64,000 nt of DNA from the NCBI GenBank assembly GCA_028583415.1, contig CM053266.1:97020377-97084376 (forward strand). Direction: 5' to 3'. The position numbers were made by a program, and so were the translations under genes. The notes below the pieces were generated by a model. It ran no database searches. It saw nothing but the letters and a program-made list of their open reading frames with translations, and was not told where the DNA came from. This stretch comes from Protea cynaroides (taxonomy: Eukaryota; Streptophyta; Magnoliopsida; Proteales; Proteaceae). The number at the start of each line of letters is the position of its first letter. The stretch's first letter is position 1. Of the stretch, positions 31,994 through 44,475 are shown piece by piece.

Positions 31994-34247
31994 TGTCACA
32001 CCCCAATTCCGCACATTTTAGAATGGTGTGATGAACCGCTAGCAAACCAACGGTTCAACCAGGATCATGGACAAGCGGAATCCGATTTATCTAAACCTCA
32101 TACATCCACATTCATAATCAGAGTAAATACACAATAGCAGAAGTCTTATAATAAAATGAACTGAGAATCTATTGTGATATTAATATTTAAATAACAAATT
32201 ATTCTGTATCAACTAAGACATAAATAAATATCAAATATATGTCTTCATTAAATCCAAATAAAGAAAACTAGAAATCTAATCGAATACACATGAGTTGCAC
32301 TCGCAAGAGGAGTCATGTGTATCCACTTCATCTTCAACTTCCATCGCCGCCACGTGCCCGTACACTGGAGCATTTACATAATCTTAAATGGTAGTACCTG
32401 CATCATCAACTAAAAATATTCGACGTCGAGGGGCTGAGCCCACATCATGGCTCAGTGAGCAAACAAAACAATGCAACAATACATATGCATGCAGTCAATT
32501 CATATCTTTGGTCTGGTTTAAAGTTTGCAATATGCAATAGAAAGGTTTAGGAAGTCAAAGGTTAACGTGTATTGACCCTACCTTTATACACAAGTGTGTG
32601 ACGCCGCCCAAAGGTAACGTTTATCGTCGACTCACAAGCACCCAATTCATGAACATTGTACAACAAATGTTAACGTTTATTGCTGTACAGTGCCATACCA
32701 ACACGTAAGCCCCTACTGGCGAGGGATGCAAACTGGGCTCGCAACTAACCAATCCTAATGCCAAAAAATGTATCCAAGGCCTCACCTTAGCATCCCTCAG
32801 AACGTCCATAGAGATAGAACTAAAGCCCCCCGGTAGAGTCAGAGACTCCAAGGACCGAGACCACCTCCCCTGATACTGTACGACGTAATAGTTCTGCTAA
32901 AGTAATGGCGATACGACGATGCTAATGCACAAGACTTGAGTTAGAGATAGAGCTAGAGTGCTGAAGCCCAGCCTATGACACCCCCCTGATACTCGCTCGC
33001 ATCAAGTACACCAACCACACACATACATTCACATGTCTATTCCTATCATCATCATCAATATCATGTTATCAACAATAAAGTAAATATGCATGAACAAATA
33101 ATATAAATATTGGATGACATGTTGTATGCACATTACAAACATATTCGCATAGGATCAAGCATAGCATTGGACTCAAGAAAAGAGAAAAAAATATATTATT
33201 AACCAATTAGTTTAGAGTTCTGTTTCCTCACCTTAGCTTGTTAATAGATCATCTTACAAGCTTTAAGATCACCTTTATATTGTTATTATATTGCTAGAAG
33301 ACCTAACAAAGTCGATAGAATTTAATTAGAATTAATTTTGAATTTAAAAACCATTTTATTAACTGGGGGTCGGAGGTAGGGTTGGAGTAATGATCGACCC
33401 TGGATGCGACCACCCTTATTCTGGGCTTCCCTAACAATGGGGGTCGATGTTCAGGGTCTGGTAGGGTCGATTTGCCATCGACCCCCATGCGACCCCTTGT
33501 GGGTTTTGGTCGATTTTCTTCCTTCAACCCATTCTTCGTGTTTGGGGTCCTATGGCTTGCTTCTATAATGCATTCTACACATGTTCTATGGTCTAGAACC
33601 ATGATTCTACTACCTATATGGCTTTCATGATTTTCCCCCCTGGTTTTCCATGAAAACCTAACCATAGGTTGATGGTTTGGGTTTCTCTGAGATCATACTC
33701 TCGGCATAATCTATCCAAAGGCCTTTAGCAATTTATGGAATTAGTATCCATACCTGAGAAGAATACTCCTTCTCTGCAACTCTTCTTCCTTGGCCTTCTT
33801 CTCTTCTTTCCTTCTCTTTTCCTTCTCTTCCTTCTCTTCTCTTTCTCTCAATTCATTTAGGGTTGTAAACGGAGTAAAAGAGGCTTAGGGACGTCCTACT
33901 TATAGAGTAGAAACTCCTAAAATAAGTCCCATTGAGATTTGGAAGGAATCCCATCAAAATTAGAAAACTTTCCTAATTTTCAGATTTACCGAGTACCGGG
34001 GGTCGATAGGGGGGGTCGGAGATCCCGTCGACCCCTGGTTCCTAAAGTGTCCGACCCCCCATGTAACACTGGGGGTCTGACCCTCCCTTGCTGGGTGTGC
34101 GACCCTTTCCTTAATTTAAGTGTTTTTGGGTCAGTTTAATACCTGGGATCGTGATCTCCTTCACGCACTTGGTCCATTTGGCTCATCCATGATGGGTAGA
34201 CCTGGTTCAAGGTGGTAAGACCGGGTTAGTTTGATACGGGTCTTACA
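31994..34247 (-). repeat. 5' LTR of element D
   Basis: From TGTCACACCCCAATTCC to GGTCTTACA at 34247. It aligns with 22210-24485. The TATA-like site (minus strand CTATAAGTAGG) is at 33895-33905. GGGGTCG-type blocks lie at about 33364-33515, downstream of the TATA box in transcription sense, and 33995-34110, upstream of it. Confidence 0.93.
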
Positions 34248-34252
34248 AGACC
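34248..34252. repeat. Target site duplication of element D, right copy (AGACC)
   Basis: AGACC follows GTCTTACA and equals 22205-22209. Element C integrase resumes immediately after it. Confidence 0.93.
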
Positions 34253-34900
34253 TATGCTGATTGATATGGAACTTCCCACACAAGTCTTGCATCTTACCCC
34301 TGAAATGTGTACCTTGATCAATATCAAATCTGAAGCATGCCATGGCAGCAAATGATGTACTCTTGTAAGAACTTGGCCACTTTGTTGGCAGTAAGCTTGG
34401 CATAGGACTGTGCCTCCACCCACTTCGTGAAATAATCTATGGCAACCAGGATAAATTCATGTCCATTAGATGCCTTGGGGTTTATCTTCCCAATCACATC
34501 TATACCCCAGGTCGAAAATGGCCAAGGAGAGCTCAAAGTATGCAACTCTGCTGGGGGCACATGGAGATTGGAAAATATCTGTCACTTGTGACATCTTTTC
34601 ACAAGGTCGACATAGTCTGCTTCCATTGTGTTCCAATAATACCCCAAGCGTAGGATTTTTTTAGCAAGCATCTTGGCATTCATGTGGGGTCCACAGATCC
34701 CTTCATTTTGTTCAATAATATTCTGGACCTGTTCCTCATCGACACAAACCAACTGGACTCCATCAAAGGACCTCTTATATAGAATATCTCCACATAATAT
34801 GAACTGGGTAGCATGTCTCATTAGGGTTTTCTTCTCTCCTGGTGTTGCATCTGCAGGGTATTTAGATTCCCTAATGAAATCCACTATAGGGGCGAACTAA
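34253..34900 (-). pseudogene. Element C integrase, N-terminal and core part
   Basis: The zinc module with KKILRLGYYWNTMEADY and LVKRCHK lies at about 34690-34582 in the frame 34884-34582. The core frame 34560-34324 has LSSPWPFSTWGIDVIGKINP and FTKWVEAQSYAKLTA. The second aspartate region (DIDQGTHF) reads in a shifted frame at about 34320-34300. Element D interrupts it at 34252, and the C-terminal part is at 22204-21620. Confidence 0.87.
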
Positions 34901-34949
34901 GGTCGACCATCTGTTGTCAATGCATTGACTTCTTCATCCATGTAAGCCG

Positions 34950-35420
34950 ATTGTATCATTCTTTCAATTATCAATGGTTGCATCTTCTCATTTGGATTAC
35001 CCCCAATCATTGACGCTAGCATTGCTAACGCATCAGCATATCAATTTGTATCTCTTGGGAAACATCCAAATTCTATCTCTTTGAATTTACTGGCCAAGAC
35101 CTGAGCCCAATGTTTATAAGGTACGAGCTTTTCATCTCTTGTCTTCCAGTCTTCCCTAACTTGATAGATAACGATTGAAGAGTCCACATACACATTCAAT
35201 TTCTATACACCAAAGGACAAAGCCGCTCGGAGCCCTCTCACACAGGCTTCATACTCCGCAATATTGTTCGTGCATTCAAATTCCAAACAAAAAGATAAAG
35301 GTATGAAGACACCATCGGGATCGACTAGCAATACCCCAGCTCCATATCCTCGATGGTTTGCCGTGCCGTCAAATCACCCAAGTGTCATCTCCCAATTCTT
35401 CTTGAACAGTGGAGACTTCT
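34950..35420 (-). pseudogene. Element C additional (archaeal-like) RNase H
   Basis: Minus-strand translation shows ANHRGYGAGVLLVDPDG, then LEFECTNNIAEYEACVRGL and, later, YADALAMLASM. TNN-AEYEA is the hallmark of the extra RNase H (aRH) of Tat/Ogre elements, sitting between the normal RNase H and integrase. At least two stops break it. Its presence is the main reason for placing C in the Tat/Ogre clade. Confidence 0.83.
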
Positions 35421-36180
35421 TCACCAGGAAATACGTCCTCCAATTGCTTAAGATTTCCTTCGATTGGGGGGGATGACAAATGCTCAGTGATCATACTCCC
35501 CTTGATAGACTTTTGGTTCATGTAGGTATTATCAAACTCTGAAAGTAGCAACAACCACCATGCCATTCTTCCTGTTAAGGCTGGCTTCTCGAAAAGGTAC
35601 TTGATCGGGTCCATGCGGGAGATGAGGACAATAGGATATGAGAGCATGTAATGTCTCAATCTCCTCGTTCCCGAGACCAAAGTCATGCATGTTTTCTCCG
35701 AAGGAGTATAGTTAACCTCATAGCCCGTGAACTTCTTGCTCAGATAATACATGGCCCTCTCAGTACATCCATCTTCGTCATGCTGGGCAATCATGGATCC
35801 CATTGACTCCTCCAAGACAGACAAATACAACAAAAGTGGTCTCCCAGGAGTTGGCGGGACAAAAATTGGCGGATTAGTCAGATATGCCTTGATACTATCG
35901 AAAGCCAACTGGCACTGGGGATTCTAAGTTTTTGGCTGGTCCTTCTTTAATAGCTTGAAAATAGGTTCACAGATGGCTATCAGATGCGCTATGAATCTGT
36001 TTATGTATTGCACTCTTCCTAGGAATCCTTTGGTCTCCTTTTCTGTTTATAGAGTAGGCATTTCAGCTATAGCTTTAATTTTGGCTGGGTCAATCTCTAT
36101 GCCCCTCTCACTCATCAAGAAGCCCAACATTTTTCCAGCAGTTACTCCAAAAACACACTTCTGTGGATTCAGCCTCGACT
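35421..36180 (-). pseudogene. Element C RNase H (gypsy type) and tether
   Basis: The frame 35908-35369 begins with FDSIKAYLTNPPIFVPPTPG and LLLYLSVLEESMGSMIAQHD, then SKKFTGYEVNYTPSEKTCMT and ISRMDPIKYLFEKP, the standard RNase H order of Tat/Ogre pol. Its catalytic residues are degraded (LSV where TAS or similar is usual). The part joining it to RT (35909-36180) has stops. Confidence 0.85.
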
Positions 36181-36184
36181 TGTA

Positions 36185-36815
36185 TCACTTTATCCATTCA
36201 AAGAATGTCCTCAATGCCATGAAGTGATCCTCCTTGGTAATTGACTTCACAATCATATCATCAGCATATACTTCAACCTCCTTATGGATCAAGTCATGGA
36301 AGACAGTAGTAACCATTCTTTGGTAAGTGGCCCCATTCTTAAGCCCAAACGGCATTACTGTATAACAATAAGTACCCCAATCTATAGTGAATGAAGTCTT
36401 CTCTTTATCCTCTGGTGCTATCTTTATCTGATTGTAACCTGAAAAGCCATCCATGAAAGATAACAGTGCATGTCCAGCGGTGTTGTAGACCAATATGTCA
36501 ATCTTGGGTCGGAAAGTCATCCTTAGGGCTTGCTTTGATCAGATTCCTATAATCCACACATACCCTTAATTTACCATCTTCCTTTGGGACAATGACAATA
36601 TTGGCCAACCATTCAGGGTAATGGACTACTTCAAGAAAACCGGCATCGAGTTGCTTCTGGATATCCTCCTTTACCTTAAAGCCCACTCTGGCCTCAATCT
36701 CCTTAACTTTTGTTTGTGGGACTTTGAACCAGGCATCAAGGGAATCTTATGTCGGACCACCTCAGGGTCTATTCCAGGCATATCCTCATAAGACCAGGTA
36801 AAGACTTCTTGAAAT
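36185..36815 (-). pseudogene. Element C reverse transcriptase
   Basis: The frame 36686-36498 shows FLEVVHYPEWLANIVIVPKE and GKLRVCVDYRNL. The next frame, 36520-36185, shows SFMDGFSGYNQIKIAPED, MPFGLKNGATYQRM and the catalytic VYADDMIVKS with both aspartates kept. The two frames overlap in different phases, which shows a frameshift near 36505. Upstream sequence to 36815 links to the protease frame. Confidence 0.9.
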
Positions 36816-38605
36816 TATTTGAATAACTCCACCATATTAGTTGTTTCTTCCTTAGTTAAAGTTATCCTGACCTTGATCTCACGGGGCTCTTTAGTTGAGC
36901 CCAAGTTGACCATTTTGAAATCCTCTTCGACTGATCGGGCCTTCATTTTTGTTGAAGCCTTAATAGATCGCATTAACTCAGGAGAAGGTTCATCATTTTC
37001 ATCATCATCAGAGTCAGAGTTAGTGTAATCGACAGGAATGGAAGAAGAAGAAGACACAGTATAATCGAAAGTGAAATTTTCATTTCTATTAGAAGAGGTG
37101 TCTACAAGATAGGAGGTCCCAAGCGGGACATAATCAACAATAGAAAATGTTTGCATTCTATCTAAACTTGTACTAGGTACAGACATAGCCAAATTGTTCA
37201 AAATACATGACTCATTAAAAAAGACAAAATGGTCTACACAACTCCAATTAGGGATAACCCCATCAAAAGGATGAATAAGCTGGTGTGGACCCAAATCCTC
37301 GCTCTTGCTTTCCTCGGTGATGGCCAAGACTCCTTCATCGACAAATAAGCTGTCGACATCCACGAACACTGATCCCATCTTCACCGCATCACTTTGCTTT
37401 TGAATCCTCATCAGCTCCAACTCTACCCAATCAACATCATAGTTAAAGAAGATCTCAAAGCCAAGAACTCGTCGTTGAAGGAGCACGTCATACCATGGCT
37501 CGGGGAAGCCACCGAATAGAAAGCCTAACCCTTCCTTGACGAAGTGTCCATTAAGAGTTGTAGAAGGTGAGATCTCTTCTTCACTATGAATCCCATCGAA
37601 GTGGAGGGTATGGATCTCTTGGTCTGACCATTGTTGCTGCCATGTCCTATTACTGTTGATGCCCTTTCTTGGAAAGACTGAAAACTGCACACAATTTTTG
37701 TACTTTCTTTTTTCGAGCCTCAAAAAATAGTCATCGGCTCTCCTCTGCTTTTGATCAATCAAGGCCAGGTCTTCCCTGGAAGGAATGTACCCCAGTCCAA
37801 ATCTATTCTCATTTATCATTAGAGAAAGCACATTGATGTCACCTTGTTGATGTAAACACAGACCCATTCCTAGGAAAAAAGACATGTTAAGCAATGAATT
37901 AAATACAAAATTTAAATTCTTACCTGAGGGTTCTGACTTTACTATTGCCAGGATTAAACTGATCTGGAACCTACTCAGTTGCACCCCTGTACTATCCTCA
38001 GAATTGCTGTCTCCCACTGCTAGGGCATTAACCGTATCGAAATCGGCATACACTGTCACCACCACCGCTTCATATTGAAATCTGACCTTCTGATGCAATG
38101 ACGAGGTGAGGACTCCTTCTTTGTAGATCCAGGGCCTTCCCAGAAGTAGATTGAAGGAAGCAGGTATGTCCACCACATGAAGCTCGACATCAAACATAGC
38201 AAGACCCACCTTGATCTTTGCATTAAGTACTCCTTTGATGGTCCTCCTGGTACAGTCATAAGCCTTAACACAATGTGTGGAAGGCCTAAGCTCTGCCTCA
38301 TTGAACCCAAGATGTGTGAAAGTGCTTAGAGGGAAAACATTCAATGCTGAGCCTTCATCTACAAACACTGTTGAAAACATGTGATCCATGAGACCGATGG
38401 TGATATAGATAGCCTTGTTATGCATCCTTCCTTCATCAATGAGTTCAGCATTACCATACATCAGGGAGTTAACAGCAAGAGATCCCCCAACCATGCTAGC
38501 TAGCTCATTACAATTAGTGAAGACTGGAACTTGGATGCTGGCTAATGATTTTAGAACTGCGTCCCTGTGTGCCTTGGATGCCATGAGTAACCCCCAAATT
38601 GACAC
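36815..38605 (-). pseudogene. Element C protease and long linker, 596-codon open frame
   Basis: This is the longest open frame of the window. Near residues 80-190 it has the protease signature with FVDEGSALNVFPLSTF and, later, IPASFNLLLGRPWIYKEGVL, as in Tat/Ogre pro-pol. The remainder is an acidic linker (for example SDSDDDENDEPSPELMRS) leading towards RT. The D-x-G-S core is present. It is probably part of a larger gag-pol frame, since sequence upstream of 38605 continues in the same style with stops, so the first Met here is not the true start. It is remarkable for remaining open while neighbours are broken. Confidence 0.82.
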
Positions 38606-40430
38606 ATTAGCCTGTGTCTTTTCCCAACTGCTTCAAAATAGGGTTTTGGGGCTCAAGGGCAGTACATTTCTCTTTCCCCTTGTCTCTTGCCAACTGTCTG
38701 GGATTATCAACTATCAGGTTTATAGGCTTGAAGGTTTTTCAACTCCGGGTTTCTGCTACAGGCTTATCATCATAACTAGGGATGTAAATCTCCAGGTTAC
38801 TGAAATCTTGGGTCGCTTGGGCTACCTCCAGCTCATCCTCAATGTATATGATCAAAGGGGTTTCCTTCTCAACCATTGCTACAGAATGCTTTGTCTATTG
38901 AAGGAAAACCACCTCTAGATCATACTCTGGTTCTTGCTTGATAGCTACAACCTCAGATGATCCCTCATCCTTGTTCTGGACCTTTCAATTGTAAACGGGT
39001 GAAACAGAAGATGCGCCATATTCATCAGAATTCTCAAAAGGTGAAAAATTGTAATGACCATCCTCCTCCCCTTCCTCTATGAGGTTGACAGAGTGGTTAG
39101 GGAGAGGATTTTTTGTTGTAGATGCTGGTCAATTATGAATGGCAAATGTTCTGGCCTCCAGTGCATCTTGAATCGCTTCCTTTAAGGCAAAGCAGAACTC
39201 TATGCCATGCCTAGCCTGGTTATGGAACTTGCAGAATCTTTCTTGCCTAAAACTTGCTAGAAGAGGATTTGGTAGTACCATCGGTCCAGGGGGCTTTAAT
39301 TGGCCAGCCTTCATCAACTTATCCATGATCAATTCTCTTGGTAAACCTAGCCTTGTATATTATCTGCTTGCTCTCTAATTACTCTGAGGATACGGAGCTT
39401 CAATCAATAACGGGGCTGAACGGGGGCTACTGCCACTCTTGGCCTGAGAAAAGGAATTTGTATTAGACACTTAGGAAAAATTATTTCTCCTACTTGAGCT
39501 GTCCTCAGATATTACCTTATCGCCTTTATGCGGGAGATCCCTGTGGTTGATCCCATCCTCGATCTGTTGTCCAGCTGTGATTAAGGTCTAGAATGTGGTG
39601 ATGCCTTGTCCAAAGATAAAAGTTTTATATGGGTTAGCCAACCCTCTCATCATCATGGTGACTTGCTCTCTCTCAGAAGGTCATTCTAGATTTGTGCAGC
39701 AATGGCCCTGAACTTGGCCAAGTAAGCAGTGAATCCTTCTCTGGGCAACTGCATGATTGTTTCTAACTGCCTTCTATGGGTTTCCACTTCAGCGTTATAA
39801 GAATAATGTTCCACAAAAGCAGTTGTAATGTCTACCCAGGACTTGATTTGGGAAGGTTTCAAGTGTAAGAACCATTTGTGAGCCCCACCAGATAAAGAGA
39901 ACTGAAATGCTTGGCCCAACTGCTCATCTATGAACCCTCTCCCTATCCTCAGGATACCAGTAAATTATCTAAGATGGGTGGTGGGGCAACCCAATCCATC
40001 AAATTTCTCTAGAGGCCATTTGAATTTATCTGGCAGCTTAGCCTCTGGGAAGTAATTCACTCCCTCAGCGTCTATAATCTGATCTTCCATTACTTTCATT
40101 CCTTGAAGCAAATGCTCTACATTGTTCAACAGACTCATGACAGCTGAACTGGCCATCAATTTATCCACCTCTGATAGCTTATTGGGGGAAGGCTCATGAT
40201 TCACTATCTGGGGTGATGGAGATGCATTCATGGGGGTAGTGGGACCATTGCCCCCCTCAGGTGAGGCTGCCACATTGGAGGCTGATTGTGGCCCAATATT
40301 CATGTTTTGCTTGACCAATCCTACCATGATGTGAACTGTTCTCTCTAAACTGGTAAGCTTGGTGGTCAAAATGGCAATTGGATCCTCTAGGGGCTCATGA
40401 TGATCTTCTATCTCATAATCTTCCATTTTC
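38606..40430 (-). pseudogene. Element C gag
   Basis: The N-terminal part begins near 40426 (MEDYEIEDHHEPLEDP, with NMNIGPQSASN) and runs to FPEAKLPDKFKWPLEKFDG. The capsid frame 39919-39686 has QAFQFSLSGGAHKWFLHL, then FTAYLAKFRAIAAQI. The frame 39332-39129 holds the Tat-type cysteine-histidine element FCKFHNQARHGIEFCFALKE. Sequence to 38606 continues in frame with several stops. The order and the CxFH-H-C element fit the Tat/Ogre gag. Confidence 0.85.
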
Positions 40431-41373
40431 TCTGTCAGATTAACCAGCCCTTTAGGATATCCTTGGGTTGATTGAAAACTGGGGACTCTATGTAGTCTCC
40501 TAGAGGTGGGATCCCTTACCCAACTGGATATTATGTTTCAACTCTCCTAAAGGTGACTGGAAATAGGGAACAGGGGAACAAAGGTCAGGACTCTAACATA
40601 TAGGGGCAACCAAGAATAATGCATGCATCAAAGCTGACTCAACCAGACAAAGTTAGATCCAGTGTAAGAACTCCATTAGGTTAATCTTCGCCAATTCCAG
40701 CGATTCATATTGATTCTTTGGTTGGTTTTCAACAAGAGGGTATTTGTGAAATAGACTATACCTCTAGCTGAAATTCCAACCAAATGAACACATCGGGATC
40801 ACTAGATTTGGGAGGGATTTACCATCTGAAAGGACGCGCACAGGATATCAATGAATTTCGATTCAATCTTAAACAAATGAGTGATGGCTTCACCAGTGAC
40901 CACCAGTGTTGAGCGAGGTAAAACTGGGTAAAGAAAACATTTAGGTGTTCAGGGATGAATCAAGCATACAAGTGTCAGTAATGTGATAATGGGACACGAC
41001 AAGGCTACCTTGACAAGGATAAGAATGCCTATCACCGTATGCACAATGAGTCAAAGACACCTACATCCATTTATATACCCGCATAGCCATGGGTACAGGC
41101 CAAGGTTGTGGCTTCGCCTGGCAGGTCATCCAATATGCACTGGAGCCCATTTCAGCTAACCACGAGGTTTGTAACAATAGTAACCAATATCTCGAGAACC
41201 ATGATATCACTATACCATAAAATAGTCAGCAATGTATACAATACACCTAAACAACCAAGATTGAAGACCACTGTTTGCTACTTCTACACCTAACTACAAC
41301 CTAAAGCCCCAAGATATAAATTTGTGCATAAAGGGAAAGGGATAGGGATTTACAATCTAGAGTCTGGCATGAA
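40431..41373 (-). mobile_element. Element C leader between PBS and gag
   Basis: About 940 bp with no supported frame, in contrast to Ogre elements that have an extra ORF upstream of gag. The same leader is repeated in the truncated copy at about 14818-15751. Confidence 0.65.
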
Positions 41374-41391
41374 TCCCCAGTGGAGTCGCCA
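41374..41391 (-). other. Primer binding site of element C
   Basis: The minus strand reads TGGCGACTCCACTGGGGA, one base from the LTR. This type is common in Tat/Ogre elements and is usually assigned to a tRNA-Arg (from memory). It differs from the tRNA-iMet type of A, B and D. Confidence 0.82.
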
Positions 41392-41392
41392 C

Positions 41393-44300
41393 TGTGAGGA
41401 CAAGGGAAAATCATTTGAAATATAATTATTCTCATTTTTAAAATTGAGTTTTCATGTAGTTAAAGTTGTCTACCCTTATTACAATCAAACTGGGATCTGA
41501 AAAAAGTTCTCAACTTCAGATCCCATCCACTCATGCCAATGAAGTGTAAGAAGACTGGAGTCGCCACCTAGATGAGGTCTAGGACCTATAAATGATGTCC
41601 CTCAATGGAGGGACACTAATGACTCACACAAATGGAATGGCTATCTCGTCTCACCAAAGGCAGATAAGTGTCAAATTACGAGTTGGGAAGGTGTTAGGCA
41701 CCCAACTCGCCCAGTTGAACCGGTCTCCCTTAATCCTATCCTTTTCTACAATTTATGAATGCTTGGGGCTATCTATCTAATTAAATTACAAGGTACAAGG
41801 AAAAGTCCTAATTTAATTTCTAATTCTTTACTAACTATGTATGGCATAAGCTGAAATTAAACAAATTAAACAAGAAAATAATTACAAAATAAATCAAAGA
41901 ATTTAATGAATGGCTTAATCATACATCAAAAGAAAGGAAATGATATATAACATATGACCGTGGTTTGGGAAAATCCCAGACCATCTACGTATCCATGTGC
42001 GGTGGGAATCAGGCCAAACGTAGTTCGGGTGGGTGTGTGCGTACCAGGTGCGTGCAAGAGAAGGGACGTTCCCAAAATGTTAGGCATCCCATGTGATGGA
42101 TGCTCCCATAATCATGGAACATATCCAATGGTGAGAGATGTCCCCACAACAGTGGGACCCATCTCGGTGTTTAGGTACTCCCTATCACAAGGAAGTCCCC
42201 TCGGTGAGGTAATCCCATAATACATGGTACTTACCTCAATTTGAACGAGCATGGAGCGACCAAACTCCCCCGCAGCCTACATATCCCTCGAGACCTCTGT
42301 CTCTCCAGAATCAGGTCAAGCGTAGTTTCCATGGATTGATGAGCCATGGACACACATGGAACAACGTAGGAAAGGCCAAATGCCTCAGCTCCCCACACAC
42401 GGGGTTCACTAACATCTCACTCATATCCCATATTCGAGATACCCAGATGGACCGTCCGTCAGGCCACCATTCCTATGCATCCATCTACCCAATCGCACAT
42501 TTTTCATTAATATACATTTTTGACACAACGATTTCCCATACTCTTGGATCCAATCCTAGGGTTGGATGGGCTCATTCTAAATGAGCCCACAAGGGGCGGT
42601 TGGACTCGTTGGAGTCCCCTAGCCAATCACATCGCAAGAAGGGTGTCAAATATGCAAACAAAAATCAAGTTTGGCATAAGCATTTCACACTTACATCCAT
42701 TAATCCAAGCATAAAACATCAAGTGTGGAAAGTTAACAAATTTGGTAACTCAAGCATATGTGGCAAAAATATAAAGGTCATCGGCGATGGTCTGTCTCAA
42801 AACCGGGATATGCAAGCACAGGATTCCCTACCATGTATTCAAAATAAGCGGCCATATTATGCATGGTTAAACCAACTTAGGTCAGACCTAAAATGAACCA
42901 ACCTAGACCTAGACCAATCTAAATCTAACTAGACCAGCCTAACTCGAACTAAAAAAAACTCTAAATACCTAAACCTAGACTAAACCGAACCAACTTAGAA
43001 CCAAACTTCTTAAATCAAACCCAAACCAAAACCAAAACCCGAATGAAATCAAAACAGACAAGATAAAACATAGCCTAATCTAAACAAGAACCAAAATTAA
43101 TCTAGCCAATAAACTTGACTCAAACTAAACCAGACCCCTTGCAAAACATGGACCAGCCAAGATCTAAAGCCTAAATGCAGCCAGGTCAGACCATAACAAG
43201 CCTGAACCAATACTCTAGCCCAAACCCAGACCTGAACCAAAGTGGAACCAACCTAAGCCTAAACCCATACCTGAACCAAACCTAAACAGACTAAAACCAA
43301 ACTCTATTGACTCCAACAAACTGAACTAAACCAACCAACCTATTATAGAGAAAGCAAAAAGAATTACCAATAAAATAAAACAAACTAGCAATGTTCAATC
43401 TCAATCTGAGTTGGTCCTATTTAGATTTAGTCATGCATGGAGAAAATGCACAGGGGGAAGAAAAGAAATCCTTGCACCCAGACATTAATAGGGAAAATGA
43501 TCATAGAAAATCAAGAATAGAAAATAAATCATAACATGATCAACAAAAATTTAGCAATGAAAGCAAATCAGACCGATATATTAGAAATATAATAAAGACC
43601 TTTCACATTTAATCCTAATCAGGCTTCCCAAATCTGAACCAGTTTAGTCGTCCAAAACCTTACAAAATGAGAAACACTTAAACTGATATGGAGAATGAGA
43701 AAATAAAATCTGATCTGATTTCACTTATTAAAATTAGGCATAGCAGACATTGAGAGATAACCAGATTCAATCACTGGATTAGAAGCACAGCATTAACTGA
43801 AGGAATCACTCACATCTAACACTTAAACTCACTGTATAAACATTGAATGCCTCGAAAATCAAGAGATTCAAGAATAATGATGGGAACAACAGTGGCTATT
43901 ATCATAAACAAAACAGAAGAAAAAAAAATTGATATGAATTTACCTGTCAATCGAGATTGCGGAAAGGAGAGGGAGGAAGACAAAAAATTCCTCTCCACCT
44001 ACTTGCTTGCAGCTCACGCAGGCTCACCATCACGAAATCGCATCAGTTTCACCATTCTCTCTCCCTGGTTCGATGATTTTTGTCCTCCTTTCCTGGCAGC
44101 TTTTGAATTTGGACCGGTGCACAGTAATGGTGGGCCTCGTTCTACTTGTTCTCACTGGCGGCAGTGGTGGTGCTGCTCCTTCTTCCTTCACGGCGACGGC
44201 GGCTGTGCTGCTGCTTTCCTCTTCCTCCGGTGCTCTGATAGCCGAACCCACCGGAGAAAATGCCCTTCTCCTTCGATTGTTTTCCTCTTTTCTGAACAGC

Positions 44301-44425
44301 TCTGGCTAAGACCAGCTCCTCCTCACGAACCCTGCTTCCTCGACTGCTCAAACCCCACTCTGAAAGCCCTTGAAATCTAAGGAAACCCCTCTCTCAATCT
44401 CATCGATCACCTCTAGTTCTCAAAC

Positions 44426-44475
<50 letters not shown>

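Larger units (their letters stand above)
22210..34247 (-). mobile_element. Element D: full-length Tekay/Del-like retrotransposon, GGGGTCG subfamily
   Basis: LTRs of 2276 and 2254 bp, a 5-bp TSD, a PBS and a polypurine tract define a 12.0-kb insertion into the integrase of element C. Gene order and structure are those of A: opposite-strand gene, leader minisatellite, gag, protease, RT, RNase H, integrase with a chromodomain-like end. Reading frames are longer and less broken than in A. It differs from A in the short motif of LTR and leader (GGGGTCG/CGACCCC here). The LTRs differ by a few bases per 100 by eye. Confidence 0.93.

Noticed and set aside
42890..43330. CTAAACC-like words suggesting interstitial telomere repeats
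   Set aside because: The words are irregular and mixed with AACCAA and ACCTAG forms. There is no tandem run of the plant telomere unit.
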